From Chrysoperla carnea (lineage: Eukaryota; Arthropoda; Insecta; Neuroptera; Chrysopidae): a stretch of 64,000 bases of DNA. The notes under the pieces were generated by a model that was not told the origin of the DNA, made no database searches, and worked only from the letters and a program-made list of their open reading frames with translations. Below, piece after piece: positions 50,401 through 62,827 of the stretch (its first letter is position 1; the number at the start of each line of letters is the position of its first letter). The stretch covers positions 117,174,368 through 117,238,367 of the forward strand of contig NC_058337.1 in assembly GCF_905475395.1 (NCBI RefSeq), given 5' to 3'. Both the position numbers and the translations under genes were made by a program.

Positions 50401-53400
50401 CTCTGTAAATCAAATTTTATAGCTTATACAGCGCTTTTGATTTTCATAAAAAAACTTACTCTCGGATAAGATTCGATGCAAAATTTAGCGCAAGAGTTTT
50501 TAGCCGTGGATTGGTATTTGTTCCATACAAAGAATCAAATATTATTTGGATACTTGGTGGGATTATAAAACCATCGGCTGTTACACGGCACAAATAATGA
50601 AGTAATTTCAAGCGTATTCGGGTGCTAGCTGGTGATTTTTTCATTTCTGGTTTGATTGTCGTATTATTACTGGGCTGTGAACCCAAAAACAACATGTATA
50701 GGGGTGTCGTTAAGGCTGTTGAACCCCAATCTAAAACTCTGAAACAAAAGTATTCCATTTTTTTTTTTGGTTATGTAAAAATGTTTCGCGAACAAAACGA
50801 ATCAAATTGTTCAAATAAAAATCGACCCTTGAAAGTTAATTTAACTTTAATAGACATGCAACTCACCCTACAATTTTCTTTAATTCCAAATCTGCACTAT
50901 TTGCAACGCTAAATCGCGTATCAGCCGCTGCTACTATTAAGTGAATTAAAATATCCGTTTCAGGAAACACTCCGTATGATATAAATTTTACAATTCCTTG
51001 TTTTATCTACAAAATTCAAAGATTTGTAAGTTATATTTTCGAAATTTTGACAATCTTTATACATACCAGTTCTAATTCTTCAGGTTTCAAACTATTATCG
51101 GTTGTCACACGTTTATACGAATATTCACACATTCCAGGCGGTATTGGAAATTTCACCTCTGATGAAGGTGATTTTTGAGCATCGGGTGACGTGGCACTAA
51201 AGTGAGAAAAAATAATTCTTAAGTGAGTAATTTGCAAAAACATGGGAAAATATAATAACTGTAAATAGAGCTTACCCGTACGGTAATAAAAGCATATCCA
51301 ACATTAAACCGCATAAATGCTTTGAAACATGAGGTTTCTCATTTAATCCAAATAATGAGTTACGTTTGGCTGGATCAGCCGGTATTTGGACATGGCCCAA
51401 TAATGGTATTATCATCAATAACAAACTATCTTGATGTGATTGTGGCTTCCCTTCCAAAGAATTTAACATTGTTGGTACTAGTTCTGTTTGTTTTTCAAAA
51501 CTTAATCGTGGAAAACCAAGTTTTAAATAAATGATGGTGAAATTCTGCAAAAACGACAAAAATTTATTAATTGGTAAAAAAGGATTTATCTTGCGATAAA
51601 TTTTGAAGATGAATTATGTTAATAATTGGCGAATGGCAACGAAGGCAGTAAAAATTTTCGAAATCTAGCTTAGTTTTCAAGATATTACAATCTAAAAATC
51701 AAAATTTGAAATAAAAGCAAGAAACGCACTATACAGACAATACAAATCTGTAAAATACCGAACCGATTACACCCCTAAAACTGCCATTTAATTGATATTT
51801 TGATACAAAAATTACTTTTTATAAAGGTGTACGTTAGAAATGTATAAGAATTCTTCAAAAATGATACCCCAAACAAGGATCGCACTATTTAGACCAGCTC
51901 AAACACTTTCATCTCACAAAAAATAAATATTTTGAATCTTAATCATCTCTTTATTTAACAATTATGCCTTGTTCAGAAAGACAATGATCTCAGAATTCAA
52001 GAAATTCAAATTCTATTTGTTTATAACTCTTCTTTAAACGGAATGGTAAGGAACTTAAACAGGTTCATATATGAGGCGAAGAACTCTGAACCATAACTAA
52101 TACTACAGCAGGAGTCTTAATAATCCGAAACTTGGGCACTGATACCTACGCCTCTGAAAGTACAAACATTTAAAAATGCGATTTTTTGTTTACTGTCCCA
52201 GTAATTCGAACAAATTCAGCAAACCGAAACCCCTTGTTATCCCATGTATATGAAATATACCAAGGTATTCTAAGTTTAGTCCCAATTTTGTAACGTTTAA
52301 AAATATTAAAATCACCTAAATAGTCTATTTTCGGTTGTCTGTCTGTCTATCTGTCGTCTGTCCGTCTGTCATCACGATAACTAAAAAACGAAAAGAGATA
52401 TCAAGCTGAAATTTTTATAGCGTGCTGAGGACGTAAAAAGTGAGGTCAAGTTCGTAAAAAATGGTCCTTATAAAAAAATAAATAACTTTTGTTTGAAACA
52501 TTTCTTCGTAAACATCACTGTTTACCCGTGAGAGCGCAAATTATTATATGGGCATATCAGTTATGTATGTGTGGCATGTATGTATGTGTAATGTGACAGA
52601 ATAATCAACACTGTCTATACATAGTATTTCAACAATTAAGTTTGTTTTCACTTGTTTTTTATTCAGTTCATATTATTAAGACTCTATCTATACTAATAAA
52701 TCATATTTTGAGATCGCTTTCTTTATGAAAAGAATTAAAAAAAAACATTTTTACCGTAACAAATGAACTAGCTGCTGGATCTTGATATTGTACTAATAAA
52801 GCTTCCACAGGAAGTTGTACAGTAGGTCGACTTTTAATACGTTTGTTGATATGAACAAGAAGTTCCATTACTTTTTTCCGAACACCTTCCTGTGTTGAGG
52901 ATAATTTAAGTAAAACTGGTGGTAAAAATTTTGAAACTGCATTCTGTAATTGTTCATCAGTTTCTGCTGAACCAATTCGCAGAAATACTCGTTCTAATAA
53001 CACTGTAAAAAAGAAATTACGAAATGAATGATTTCATTATCCTCATGATTAGAACTTTTTCAGATGACAAATTTTTGAACAGTAATTTTATGCACAAATA
53101 ATACAAAAACTTTCATAAGAAAATTGGATGTCGAAAAAAAAGGTATACAAAAAAAAATTAGGTTGTTAAAAAAACTTTTATTGAGCAATTTAAGAACGGA
53201 AACTGAAGAATTTTTAAGTATGAAAATTAATTAAATTTAATTCTGAATAAAGAACTACATTCCCATGTTTAGAAAACTTCTAATATAATTTCTGAAAAAT
53301 CTTTCAACGTAAGTGGATAAAAGTCTGTGTTCACATTTCAATAATTTAAAAAAATATCAAAGCAAAATAAAAATTTTCAAAAATAACATGAATTAATACA

Positions 53401-53454
53401 AATATTTTGAATAAATTTTATATTCTTACAGAGTTCATCAGCTGCTACGGCCAT
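41483..53454 (-). CDS. Ecm29: ECM29, proteasome adaptor and scaffold protein
   Basis: Complete 24-exon gene, about 1856 aa, close to the usual animal length. ECM29 is a HEAT-repeat protein that binds 26S proteasomes, tethers core and regulatory particles and links them to membranes and motors. Exons in order: 53430-53454, 52755-53002, 51276-51544, 51067-51196, 50867-51006, 50460-50738, 50213-50402, 49171-49891, 48508-48873, 47385-47893, 47069-47183, 46709-46892, 45268-45556, 44951-45193, 44769-44890, 44493-44715, 43950-44265, 43759-43890, 43527-43672, 43124-43287, 42873-43056, 41823-42195, 41680-41751, 41483-41613. All phases agree and there are no internal stops. The start is MAVAADEL, followed by the conserved [20 protein letters not shown] and [14 protein letters not shown]. 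The middle has [13 protein letters not shown] and the end has HEAT pairs such as [20 protein letters not shown]. Introns 2 and 12 contain family A repeats. Exon 9 has a TAGGAG tandem acceptor that can add one Gly. Confidence 0.95.
45721..46665 (+). repeat. interspersed family A, longest copy (ECM29 intron 12)
   Basis: Same start (CAAGTGAAAACAAACAATTG) and end (ATACATGGTATAAAA) as copy 1, but with about 385 extra bp at 45845-46228 that copy 1 and the copy at 52237 lack. It may be the longer form from which the short ones derive, or a copy with its own insertion. It lies antisense to ECM29 and entirely within the intron 45557-46708. A 165-codon open frame starting at 46557 crosses repeat, exon and intron and is not a gene. 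Confidence 0.75.
52237..52654 (-). repeat. interspersed family A, copy 3 (ECM29 intron 2)
   Basis: Reversed copy lying in the intron 51545-52754. It shows the terminal hairpin region (CCCATGTATATGAAATATACC), a segment reading ACTAAACTTAG when reversed, a GTCTGTC/GTCCGTC tract, the GTTTACCCGTGAG phrase and, at its far end, TTTGTTTTCACTTG. The palindrome next to the end is partly lost. Confidence 0.75.
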
Positions 53455-54175
53455 TATTAACCTACACTTTTGATTAATCGCTTGTCATTCAGCTACGAGC
53501 TTTCAATTGAATATGCAAAATACCTTTATAAAAATTACACAAAAACTGTAAATTCAAATAACTTAAGACTTCCAAGAATATAGAAAAATTCTTGAACTTA
53601 TTAAAATTAAAAGAAAAATTTAATCAAAATAATTTTAATGTAAAGAAATTTTATTAAATTAATTTTTGAAAGAGAGACATAACATAGTTCAGGCTTAATT
53701 AATTTGGTAAATCACAGATTGAATAAATAGATTTATTTGAAATTTTTATAAAATTCGATGTTGAAATTATTCTGAGTGCGACTTGAGTGCAACTGAATGG
53801 AAACGACACTTATTAGTTTAAAGTTGCATGTCGTTAGAACAAAGTTGAATGAATCTCTAGATTTTTTTCTTGGTTCGATGAAAACTATTTTTTTTTTTTA
53901 CAATACTCTAAATTATTAATTCTATATTCGAAAAAACTTTCAAATTTGGCATTAATACCCCGAAAGTTATTGAAAATTCTAATGAGAGAGTGTCTGTTCC
54001 AGTTGCATCGTTATGTGGTCTATGGTTTCTCTACTTTCAGTGGTTTTACAACTATCACTTTGACATATTAGGTTATGTTAATGACACTTCAGTTGAAAAT
54101 ATAGAAAACGTAAGTTTATAAAAATTGTATATCAAAACTTCAGTCTAATTTAATAAATTCTAGTTTTGTAGAATC
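53455..54175. promoter_or_regulatory. shared upstream region of ECM29 and ZMAT2
   Basis: About 720 bp separate the two start codons, which point away from each other. The ZMAT2 side has a likely 62-bp 5' UTR intron: donor ACG/GTAAGT at 54110-54111, acceptor TTTTGTAG ending at 54171, and the ATG 5 nt later. No TATA box or named factor site was identified with confidence. A head-to-head layout of two housekeeping genes suggests a bidirectional promoter; this is inference. Confidence 0.5.
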
Positions 54176-54849
54176 ATGTCGATGCGTCCAGATGATCATC
54201 GTCGAAAATGGGATCGTGAAGAGTATGAACGTTTAGCTGCTGAACGTCTCAAAGAAGAAGAAGGAGGCGATGAAGATGATGATGATGAATTAGATAAAAA
54301 AGAGGCACCTGTTAAACGGGAACTTTTAAAACAGCGTGATTATAAAGTTGATTTGGATTCAAAGTTAGGAAAAAGTTTTGTTATTAATAAGAATACACCA
54401 ACTTCACAATCAGGTGGTTATTATTGCAATGTATGCGATTGTGTTGTTAAAGATTCCATAAATTTTTTGGACCATATTAATGGCAAAAAGCATCAACGGA
54501 ACTTGGGCATGTCTATGCGAGTAGAACGTAGTACTTTGGATCAGGTAAATTTTTCAGTGAAAACCAGTGTTAACCACTGCAATAAATTAAAACTTTGCAT
54601 ATTTTCTTACAGGTAAAACAGAGATTTCAGCAAAATAAAAAGAAAATGGAGGAAAAGCAAAAAGAATACAGTATGTCGTCCAGATTACGTGAATTAGCAG
54701 AAGAGGAAGAACGAATAAAAGAATACAGAAAAGAAAAACGTAAGGAACGGAAACGCAAAGCTGTAGAAGATTTGGACGATACGGATGATAAAAATGACGA
54801 TATATCTGCTATAATGGGATTTTCTGGATTTGGAACTTCGAAAAAATAA
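54176..54849 (+). CDS. Zmat2: ZMAT2 / Snu23, U4/U6.U5 tri-snRNP zinc-finger protein
   Basis: Two exons (54176-54544 and 54613-54849) joined in phase 0 encode 201 aa, matching the usual length of about 199. ZMAT2 is the homologue of yeast Snu23, a component of the spliceosomal tri-snRNP and B complex, active in the nucleus. Residues 80-112 form the matrin-type C2H2 finger: C84, C87, H100 and H106 in [20 protein letters not shown], followed by [20 protein letters not shown]. Before it come [17 protein letters not shown] and the conserved [13 protein letters not shown]. After it is a Lys/Glu-rich coiled segment, and the C-terminus is [13 protein letters not shown]. The chosen start gives [13 protein letters not shown], aligned with the family N-terminus; a second in-frame ATG lies two codons on. 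An acidic run ([11 protein letters not shown], residues 30-40) is the only unusual part. Confidence 0.97.
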
Positions 54850-56260
54850 TGTAATTTATTTATTTACTCGAATTTAAAGTGTAAAAGACTTAAAGGAGGA
54901 ATTTTATTCTTCGAAGAAGGGAGGGGAGGTTTTAGTAAAGTCCTTTCTAAAGCCACACTTTGTTTATTAAAACAGGATTTACATTTAGTTATAAACTTTT
55001 TTCTATTTAAAATTTTTACTATTTTGTAACTTTATATCGTCCAAAAACGTTTTATTTTTTGTGGAGGGATGATACATTTATTTTAAATCTCTAAATTGAC
55101 ACTAAAGTTCACAGATATAATAAAGTTTATCGTGGAAGACACTGTAGTCTGTAAAATGAAAATCACTTCTACTTATTATGTAAGGCATTATGTGTCCACA
55201 GACCTGTAACATATATAGACTGCTAACGCAATATACATTATGCTACACCGTAACCGTTAGGTATTGACTAGAGAACAATTCGCAGTAGTTAATTACAGTA
55301 ATTAACAGCTGTGCATTCATTGTGAATTTAAAACAAAATACAAGTTTCTGTGATTACTAATACGACTTTACCAATTGTATGTAATTGTCAGTCTATATTT
55401 AGTATAAGTCTGTACACTCGCCTGCCATTAGATAGAGCATCTTTATCGGGAGCTGCATTACAGTCGGACACAAAATTTATTTTACAGCGTTGAAGATGAT
55501 ACCTCTTATATTTTTCATTCTTAATTTTATGTACTAGTAAAAGCATTTGCCTAGAACAACGGCGAAATTTTTAACTAAATAAATTGCAATAAATTTTGAT
55601 ACCAATATGATAGGATACCTTAAGCGTGTTCGACAGCAGATGCTTACTTTCAGGTGCCTTCTGCTCTGTAAGTAGAAGAATTTTTCGATTATGTGTAACT
55701 ATGAGAAAAGTTTCTCAAATAAAAAATGAAAATTTTTTGTATTTAACTCAGGAAGTTTATTACGGATAAAATTGTAAATGTCATTTAACATATAAATAGA
55801 TTTTGAATCTTCAATTGTTTTGATTGTTTTATTTCTATCGTAAAAATTACAGGAATAAAGATGAAAGGAATCCTCCTAGTATAAGAGGGAGATTTATTTG
55901 ATTCTGAAATAACAAGAAATTACTTCACGAGAAAATCTTTAAAGAAGGTAGCCATAGATATTTATCCTACAAATTAGATGACTATATTCCCTTGAGGTTT
56001 CTATTTTATCGTCGGCAATCTGGTGGCGAAATAGAAGATTAATCAGGCTGCCTGCTATTAAACACTAACTAATGGACTACGTATTATTCTTGGTATGTGT
56101 TTCATACTTAAAACAACACCAAAACACGGTCTTGGATTAGGAATAGTTGTAAACGGGAGTCCCAAATTTACAGGTATGAAGAAAAACGGTGAGGCACAAT
56201 CAAAAAAACAATACATAGGTCATTAGTTAGCCTCTAGAGCAGTTCGATTAATAATCTATT
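54850..56260. other. intergenic, 3' flanks of two convergent genes
   Basis: AT-rich region between ZMAT2 (+) and the unidentified gene ending at 56261 (-). No clear AATAAA immediately after the ZMAT2 stop; the nearest A/T-rich candidate is AATAAAG at 55120-55126. No further gene or repeat recognised. Confidence 0.45.
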
Positions 56261-57818
56261 TTACAACACTAGATTTCTCATAGTATAGTAGAAATATCTC
56301 AACGGTAAGTAGCCCACATTTTCAAAAAGCTGAAAAGCTGTTGTTACATTCTCTTTTTGAAGTTTTCAATTATCTTTGTTTGGTATAGATATCTACGCTA
56401 AATAAAAACATTCTATAAATATTTAGTTTATATTACCTGATTTGCCAAATTCCAGGCATATCGATTTATTTTAACTGCCGGATCCAGTAGACTACTGCAT
56501 TTATGTTGTCCAACTGTGTTGAATACATGTAACATTACACGTTTCAGCGTGTGTGCACTGGGTACGCCACATATATTTGTTGTTTTTGCATAAAAACATG
56601 CGATTATTTGTTTAAATGTGCTAATAGATGAAACAAAGGTTGTTAAATAAATGAATGATAGAGATACTACATCGCACGCTACATCGTTTACTATTGTCAT
56701 TCCATAAAATATTAAGCGGAGCTAATTTGGCAGTATAATTCAGTCAATTCGCTTAAAATTTTGAATTAGAATGAGTTGAAAATTTATTTTTTCCTATTCA
56801 AAGAAAACTTCGGTGAGGGATTCCCTTATTAATATGGTTCTGCTGGACCACAAAAATATTAGACACGATAAATAATTTCGGTTAATACTTGCAAACTGTT
56901 TCTATGTTTGGATTTTCAATCCAATCGGCAGGCCCATCACATGCAAAAAATTCTTCATGTAAGTTTCGAAGACATTTGTAAGATTTATTGAAACCTAAAC
57001 TTGGAAGAAATCTTTGATAATATGAAAATAAGTTAGTTGAGTGTCTCGATGCAATAACAGTTATTCATATTTGGCTGATTTTATTAATACGTATTACCTT
57101 GCTAAAATTTTAATACAAAAAAACTGTTATTACAGCGAAACAGAACTCGGTGAAAATTTTATTGTTACTTTCTGCAATATTTCCGCCCAAACAAATCCTT
57201 TCATTAAGCACTTGGAGACCTTTTAATAATTGGATAAGCAGACTATTGTAGTTAAGCAGCGTACAACTTTGTAAATACAAATCTATCTTTTCTAATCCAT
57301 TCTGTAATATGCTAACGGGAAAAATATAAAATTATTATACACTTTTTGATTACTCAGATTCTCATTTAAACGAATGTACGCGGTCGCTATGTAGAGCTGA
57401 TTCGTTAGTAAATTAATTACCTGCAGGTTTCACCTAAAGGGTGCCGTATTCCGAAACGTATTATTCCTTCAGGACTAATCACTTCCATTTCTACTAAAGA
57501 ATCCATAAAAACATTATCATCACAATATATTGATTTTGTTGTTGTTTCAAAATCCCATACACGGTCCCCGTTTACTGTAATAACAGAATTGAGTTTTATG
57601 AAAAAAACTTTGTAAATTTCTTAATATTTACAAAATTTTCCTTCAAGAATTTCTTCAGGTATATTTTCAATTGGGCGAATTTCTTGACTTTGTTTTATAT
57701 AAACATGGTAGTCTAGAAATCGACTTTTATGGTTTGCCTTGTAACAATTTGAATAGACCATAAAGGAAACGAAAATAATTCGGAAAATCATTATCCGATT
57801 TCTATATTGACAGTTCAT
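56261..57818 (-). CDS. putative secreted protein, unknown family
   Basis: Five exons assembled by hand: 57632-57818, 57421-57574, 57134-57311, 56437-56721 and 56261-56329, with stop TAA at 56261-56263. Sites are canonical (donors GTAAAT, GTAATT, GTAATA, GTAATA; acceptors ..TTACAG, ..CCCGTTAG, ..AAATTAG, ..CTTTTCAG) and all phases agree, giving 290 codons. The N-terminus MNCQYRNRIMIFRIIFVSFM looks like a signal peptide; a second Met (57791) starts the hydrophobic core directly. The mature part has several Cys, e.g. in KSIYCDDNVFMDSLVEMEVI, PLGETC, LQSCTLLNY and VGQHKCSSLLDPAV, and is probably helical. I recognise no domain. The acceptor at 57312 is chosen because the downstream AG would give a stop within three codons. 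Repeats press close to the 5' end (57862). An extracellular role is likely, the function unknown. Confidence 0.6.
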
Positions 57819-57861
57819 TCGACATAAAACTCTTAGTTCATAAATTTGCACAATATTTTTA

Positions 57862-58500
57862 ACTGACTTCAAAAAAAAAAAGGAGGTTCTCAATTCGACT
57901 GTATTTTTTTTTTAATGTTTGTTACCTGAGAACTCTGACTGGGTGAACCGATTTTGATGATTCTTTATCTATTTGAAAGTTGGTGCTTCCCGTGTGGTCC
58001 CATTTCATTTTGGTCTAGTTCTGACAACGGCATCCATTAGAAAACCATAAAAGTCTTAAATTTGCATTAAGTATGCACGACAAGAGGACGCATAACTCAA
58101 TATCACGCGAACCGATTACGATGATTCTTTTTTAGTGACAAATTAGTTAGTGTACTTCAGATTCACTAAAAATCACAAAATAAAAAAAAAACTTTTAACA
58201 AAAAGAAAACCGACTTCATAAGAAAAACTTTTCCAAAACAAATTAATATGCACTAAAAAGTTAAAAAATAACGATAATATAATGCAGTTAAAATTATTGT
58301 TATTTTTGGAGTCGGTGTCAGCCAAGCTAATGTAGCAAACTGTCAGAGTTGTTTCCTTGGCTGACACCGACTCCAAAAATAACAATAATTTTAACTGCAT
58401 AATATTATCGTTACATTTCTACTTTTTAGTGCATATTAATTTGTTTTGGAAAAGTTTTTCTTTTGAAGTCGGTTTTCTTTTTGTTTTTCTTTTGAAGTTT
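57862..58500. mobile_element. retroelement-like repeat with 128-bp perfect-ended palindrome
   Basis: 57862-58160 carries phrases common in insect interspersed repeats: ACTTCAAAAAAAAAAAGGAGG, GGGTGAACCGATTTTGATGA and TTCCCGTGTGGTCCCATTTC. It is followed by an inverted repeat: left arm 58199-58326 and right arm 58356-58483, 128 bp each, with about 29 bp between. The arms run from CAAAAAGAAAACCGACTTC to GGAGTCGGTGTCAGCCAAG and differ at a few positions. Open frames of 75 and 74 codons on opposite strands mirror each other for this reason and are not genes. Confidence 0.75.
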
Positions 58501-59089
58501 TTTTGCAAATTACTATTGTATCTTAATATTTGTCTATTTATTCAACGCCTGCTGAAACTCAGTTTGGGCTTTTTCTCGTAGTCTTATTCTAAGCTACCGG
58601 TTGCGCATGGCAAAATGATTTTCCAAATAGAAACGTCTTTTAATTATTATTAAATCAATGTTTGGGTTTTCAATATAAGAAAATATTTATCTATTATCGC
58701 TAATAGTTGACATTAATTTATTATCGCAATAGTTGACGGATCTGACCACTTATATTTATGATTATAAATAAAGACTTTAAAAGCAATTTTCTCGAATTCT
58801 TTACCGAAATAAGTAGAGTTGATCAGGTTTTCATCAATTTAACTAATTAGGACTTTTCAATAATAAACATATCAAATCTTATAATAATTTTGAAAATTTA
58901 TTTTATGTATAAAATTAAATTACACTGCGAAGTTATTGGCGACACAAAAAAGTTTAAAATAAAATTTAAATAAAAAATGTTTCACGTTCACAAAATTCAT
59001 TTGTACACACCACAAACTCAAAAAATGAAAAGAAAATTATTAAAAATAAATTGCAATATTTATTGATAAATTTATTTGATTTTTTTATT
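58501..59089. other. intergenic, PLAA 3' flank
   Basis: AT-rich. It includes the probable PLAA 3' UTR on the minus strand just below 59090, where AATAAA-like hexamers occur near 59045-59070. No gene supported. Confidence 0.45.
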
Positions 59090-62000
59090 TTAAATCGATT
59101 CCGATAAAGCATTATTTATCTGTTTTGCGCATATAGTTAATTTAAATACATCAGAACCAGTTTTATTATTTAATTGACAAATATTATTAACTTTTAATTT
59201 AAATTGTTGATTAGCATTCAATCGTTGTATTAATGGTTTTATGGATTGATTTGAATAAATTATTGTACCGGCTGCAACTAATAAACGAAAATATGCCTCA
59301 TTATCTGTTAAGTTTGGTATTAAGGAGAGTACAGCATTTGTAATTGATTCCAATCCTTTTAGATCGTTATGTTTTTGGAACGCAACGCAATAATTGAGGA
59401 TCACTGTGGCTAAGGCAACCTGTTAAAATAGAAAAATCAGTATATTAGTCACCCTATTTTGAAAAAAATATTAAGAATTGTGATGATTGCGTAAGGGGTG
59501 GCGGAAGAAATGAGAGATGGATGAAATAACTCAAGAGAAACCAGTTTTATGTTAAAAAGTTATTTCATATTTAGCTTTTTAATTTGAGTTTTGTGTGTCA
59601 CGGTGTTAGGTTAGGTTAAGTTAGAGTGGCTCTCCTGAGGTGGGACACACCTAGACCAAAGGGTCCGTTGTGATACCAAAAAAGGATTGGCCCATCCCTG
59701 GCCACTACTCCATGAACCATTTAGAGCTGTTTAATAATAGTAGGAGTGCTTTGACGCCAACGGACTTTAAGAACGGAGAGGAAAAGCTGGCTCAAGTGAG
59801 TCATCTGCTCATGGCAACAAATAGACAGTGAGAGAGAAGATGAGATATCGTTTTTTCTTTCTCGCCACCGTGACTGCTTCTGCATGATGCACTGTCAGGC
59901 TCAGGCGTTCAGAATGCCTGCCGCCTACCCAGTGTTCTGTAATAGATGCAACGATTATGGTTATAGACGCCCTTTGAAGCGATATAAGAACTTCGAAACG
60001 CCCACGATATTATTCAGACCATATCTGTCTGAGTATAATCATATCTGTCTATGTCCTGTAAACAAAATATTAAAAGAAAATTTACCTGTGTTTTGGAATC
60101 ATCAGTTTGAAAATTTGATACAGTCGATAAAAATTGTTGTTGATTTTGTAAGGCTAGGGCTTCACCCGTTTCATGATTAAACATATTTGTGAGTACTCGT
60201 AACGCTAACATTTGATTGGTTTTAATTGTATTATTCTGATTAATGAATGTCTCTAATAATTTTATTAGTTTTGGACTTAATTCTTTTGAGCATATTAATG
60301 TATTAATCGATTGGTGGCGTATTGCTAAACGTAAAATATCTAAGACCGGAAATACAATATCTGAAACAAACAAAAAATTTAAAGAAAATTTTAACTCGGC
60401 AAAATTCAAATGAGCTTATTCAAAAGGAATGAACGAATATAATTTGGAAGACGAGTGCTTACCGTGTGGCCATTCTAATAATTTAAAAAGTACATCAATT
60501 GTATGTTGATCGACTCGACCTTCATCGGCTAATTTAATAATATCATCCAATGAATTTTCATCTACACGTTGTATACCATCACCAGTTTTTGTATTAAATT
60601 CCTTGATCTTTTTAAGTATCGCAGGTAAATTTGCAACATCAAATCGTAAATATGATGTTTGTGGGGTAAATGGTGGAATATCTTCAACTTTTGGACGATT
60701 AGTCGCTAATGTACTGGTTGTATAACTACTGCCACCTTTAATATATAAATAAAAATAAAAAATAAAACTTTTGTTTTGTAGTAAATTCAAGATAAAAAGG
60801 AAGACTTGAATTTTATACCCGTAAATGGATCAGCATTTCCACCGGAGTCCATTGATGATTGAGTATTTGAACCTGGCACATAGCGTGATCCACCAGTAAA
60901 TGGATCTTCATATCCTGGTGTAGGTGCTGCCATACTAAGTGCTCCAACTCCACTGTTTTTAATGATAAAATTAGCAACTTGATCCAAAAACATCTGTGAT
61001 AAATTATTTTTATGGATAAATGTTTGTGCAGCATGCCATGGATCTTCAGTTAAGTTGTATGGTAATTTTAATGGAGGTTTTCCATCTTCAATATCGACTG
61101 AGAACACGAAATCATATTCCTAAAAGAAATTTTTATTTTTGAATAATAACAAATTCAAATACGTTTTTTCGCTATACCTTTCCCTCGTATAAAGTTTTGC
61201 CCGAAGTTGCTTGAGATCCACCAGACGATCCTAAAACATCACCAACTTTATTCCACTTGCCTTCAGATGCTGACCAACTGTAACACTGGACAACGGTTCC
61301 ATCGCGTATTAACTTTGTTTGTCCTTCATTTTTTCCAGGTTCGTACAATACTTCCCGTCCAGGTAAGCTGAATAGATAGATATTAATAACATTGAATTAT
61401 GAAAGTTTTCGTACTACAAAACTTTAAAAAAAAAAGAAGGCTACTTACTCAGATACTTTAACACCTCCAATTTCTTGGTTAGAAGCAGCTGCAGCAGCGT
61501 TTACTTCATTTTCAAAAGTTTTTAATGCTGCTTCATCAGCAAAACGTTCTGGATCTTGTGTAAATACTCGAACCACCCCCTCACTAGTGCCTGCTACAAT
61601 ATCTCCGTTCGAGAGACATGCAACAGACCACACAGATTGTGCGGGTAAACTAATTGTTTGTGTATTTTCACCCCCTTGCCAATATCTAATTGTACTATCT
61701 TCACCTGATGTTATAAAACTGCCATTATTTACACTTTTATCAATACAAACACTAAAACCAAGATTCAGAAATTTCGAAGTCAATTTAACTAAGAAGTATT
61801 TTAATTTCCAAAATTTACCTGTAAATATAGTTAGTATGCCCGTAAAAAGTATTGACACAATCTCCAAGGATCGTCCACTGTTTAATAGAAGCATCATTCG
61901 CAACACTTAGAAATATTTCCGAATTCAAAACTGCAAGACCTCGAACACAATCTGTATGCCCTAAGAAATAAAAAAAATCATTTACTGAGCAAAAATCTAC

Positions 62001-62827
62001 AACTACTGCAGCGTACTATTCAGTTTTAAAGGTCAGAGATAATAATTTAAAATTTTTCTTAGCAAACCCTATTTTGCAAAAAATTGGGATATCATGTTCG
62101 CAGTCATACATACTAATGCCCAAAATGATGTATTTCTATATTAAGGGATCTTATTAGATTACTTTTATGCTAATGTAGAAAACTTCAAAGTTAAAACTTA
62201 CCCGTTAAAGTTTGCAACTGAGATCCACTTTTGTCCCATATAATAATATTTTTGTCAGCTCCCCCAGTAACAACGTTCCCATTATTCAATTGAATTACAG
62301 CCCAAACAGCTGCCTGATGCCCTTCAAAAGTTGTTTCACAAGAATTCGTACTAACATTCCAAAGTTTAGCTGTTTTATCCCATGATGAACTTAATAGAAC
62401 GTCTGAATTCAATCCGGCTGATAAATTACATACAGTATCCGTGTGTCCTTCTAATTTTCCAATTGGCAAAGGATTGTCAACAGAAAATAAACAAATAATA
62501 TGATCGTTTCCACCTGTGACAATCACCCCCAAAGGATACCGTTGACTTGGTGGTAGTACAGTTACCGAAGACACAAAGTGTCTATGACCTTTAAATGTAA
62601 CCACCTCCGAGTATGCACAATTTATTCTAAAAATTAAGGTAAAATTAATTTATGTAGGTAAATTTTCTTTGTTATGTGATATCTTACAGTCCGTTTGGTA
62701 GCCAATATTTAGCAGTTTTATCACGCGATGCACTAACAATTCCATTATCACTGGTTACAGCTACGGCACGTACATCATTTGAATGTCCCAGTAAAGTGGA
62801 ACTTAATTTGAATGGGGCCGAAGCCAT
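59090..62827 (-). CDS. Plaa: PLAA (Doa1/Ufd3), phospholipase A2-activating protein
   Basis: Complete nine-exon gene, 792 aa, matching the animal family (about 795). PLAA/Doa1 is a ubiquitin-binding cofactor of VCP/Cdc48 acting in ubiquitin turnover, endosome sorting and organelle quality control. Exons: 62688-62827, 62202-62626, 61819-61960, 61449-61751, 61178-61367, 60819-61119, 60463-60735, 60086-60360, 59090-59419, all in phase. Residues 1-300 form WD40 repeats ([73 protein letters not shown]). Residues 340-460 form the PFU ubiquitin-binding domain, ending around [20 protein letters not shown]. Residues 525-792 form the PUL domain, an armadillo fold that binds VCP ([17 protein letters not shown]). 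The linker has DPFTG repeats. The start gives [15 protein letters not shown] as in relatives. Intron 8 (59420-60085) carries a LINE fragment. Confidence 0.96.
59605..59955 (-). mobile_element. LINE 3' fragment with (TTAGG)n tail in PLAA intron 8
   Basis: A reversed copy of the 4175 family. The plus strand starts with TTAGG-type repeats (59605-59624). It continues with the reversed 3' UTR (GGGACACACCTAGACCAAAG, GGTCCGTTGTGATACC, GGATTGGCCCATCCCTGGCC, CTCCATGAACCATTTAGAGC) and decayed ORF2 sequence up to about 59955 (GCGTTCAGAATGCCTGCCGCC). It is in the same orientation as PLAA, fully intronic and inactive. Its left end toward the unit's 5' side is diffuse. Confidence 0.8.

Noticed and set aside
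58173-58581. Mirror-image open frames of 75 and 74 codons
   Set aside because: They are produced by the inverted repeat at 58199-58483.
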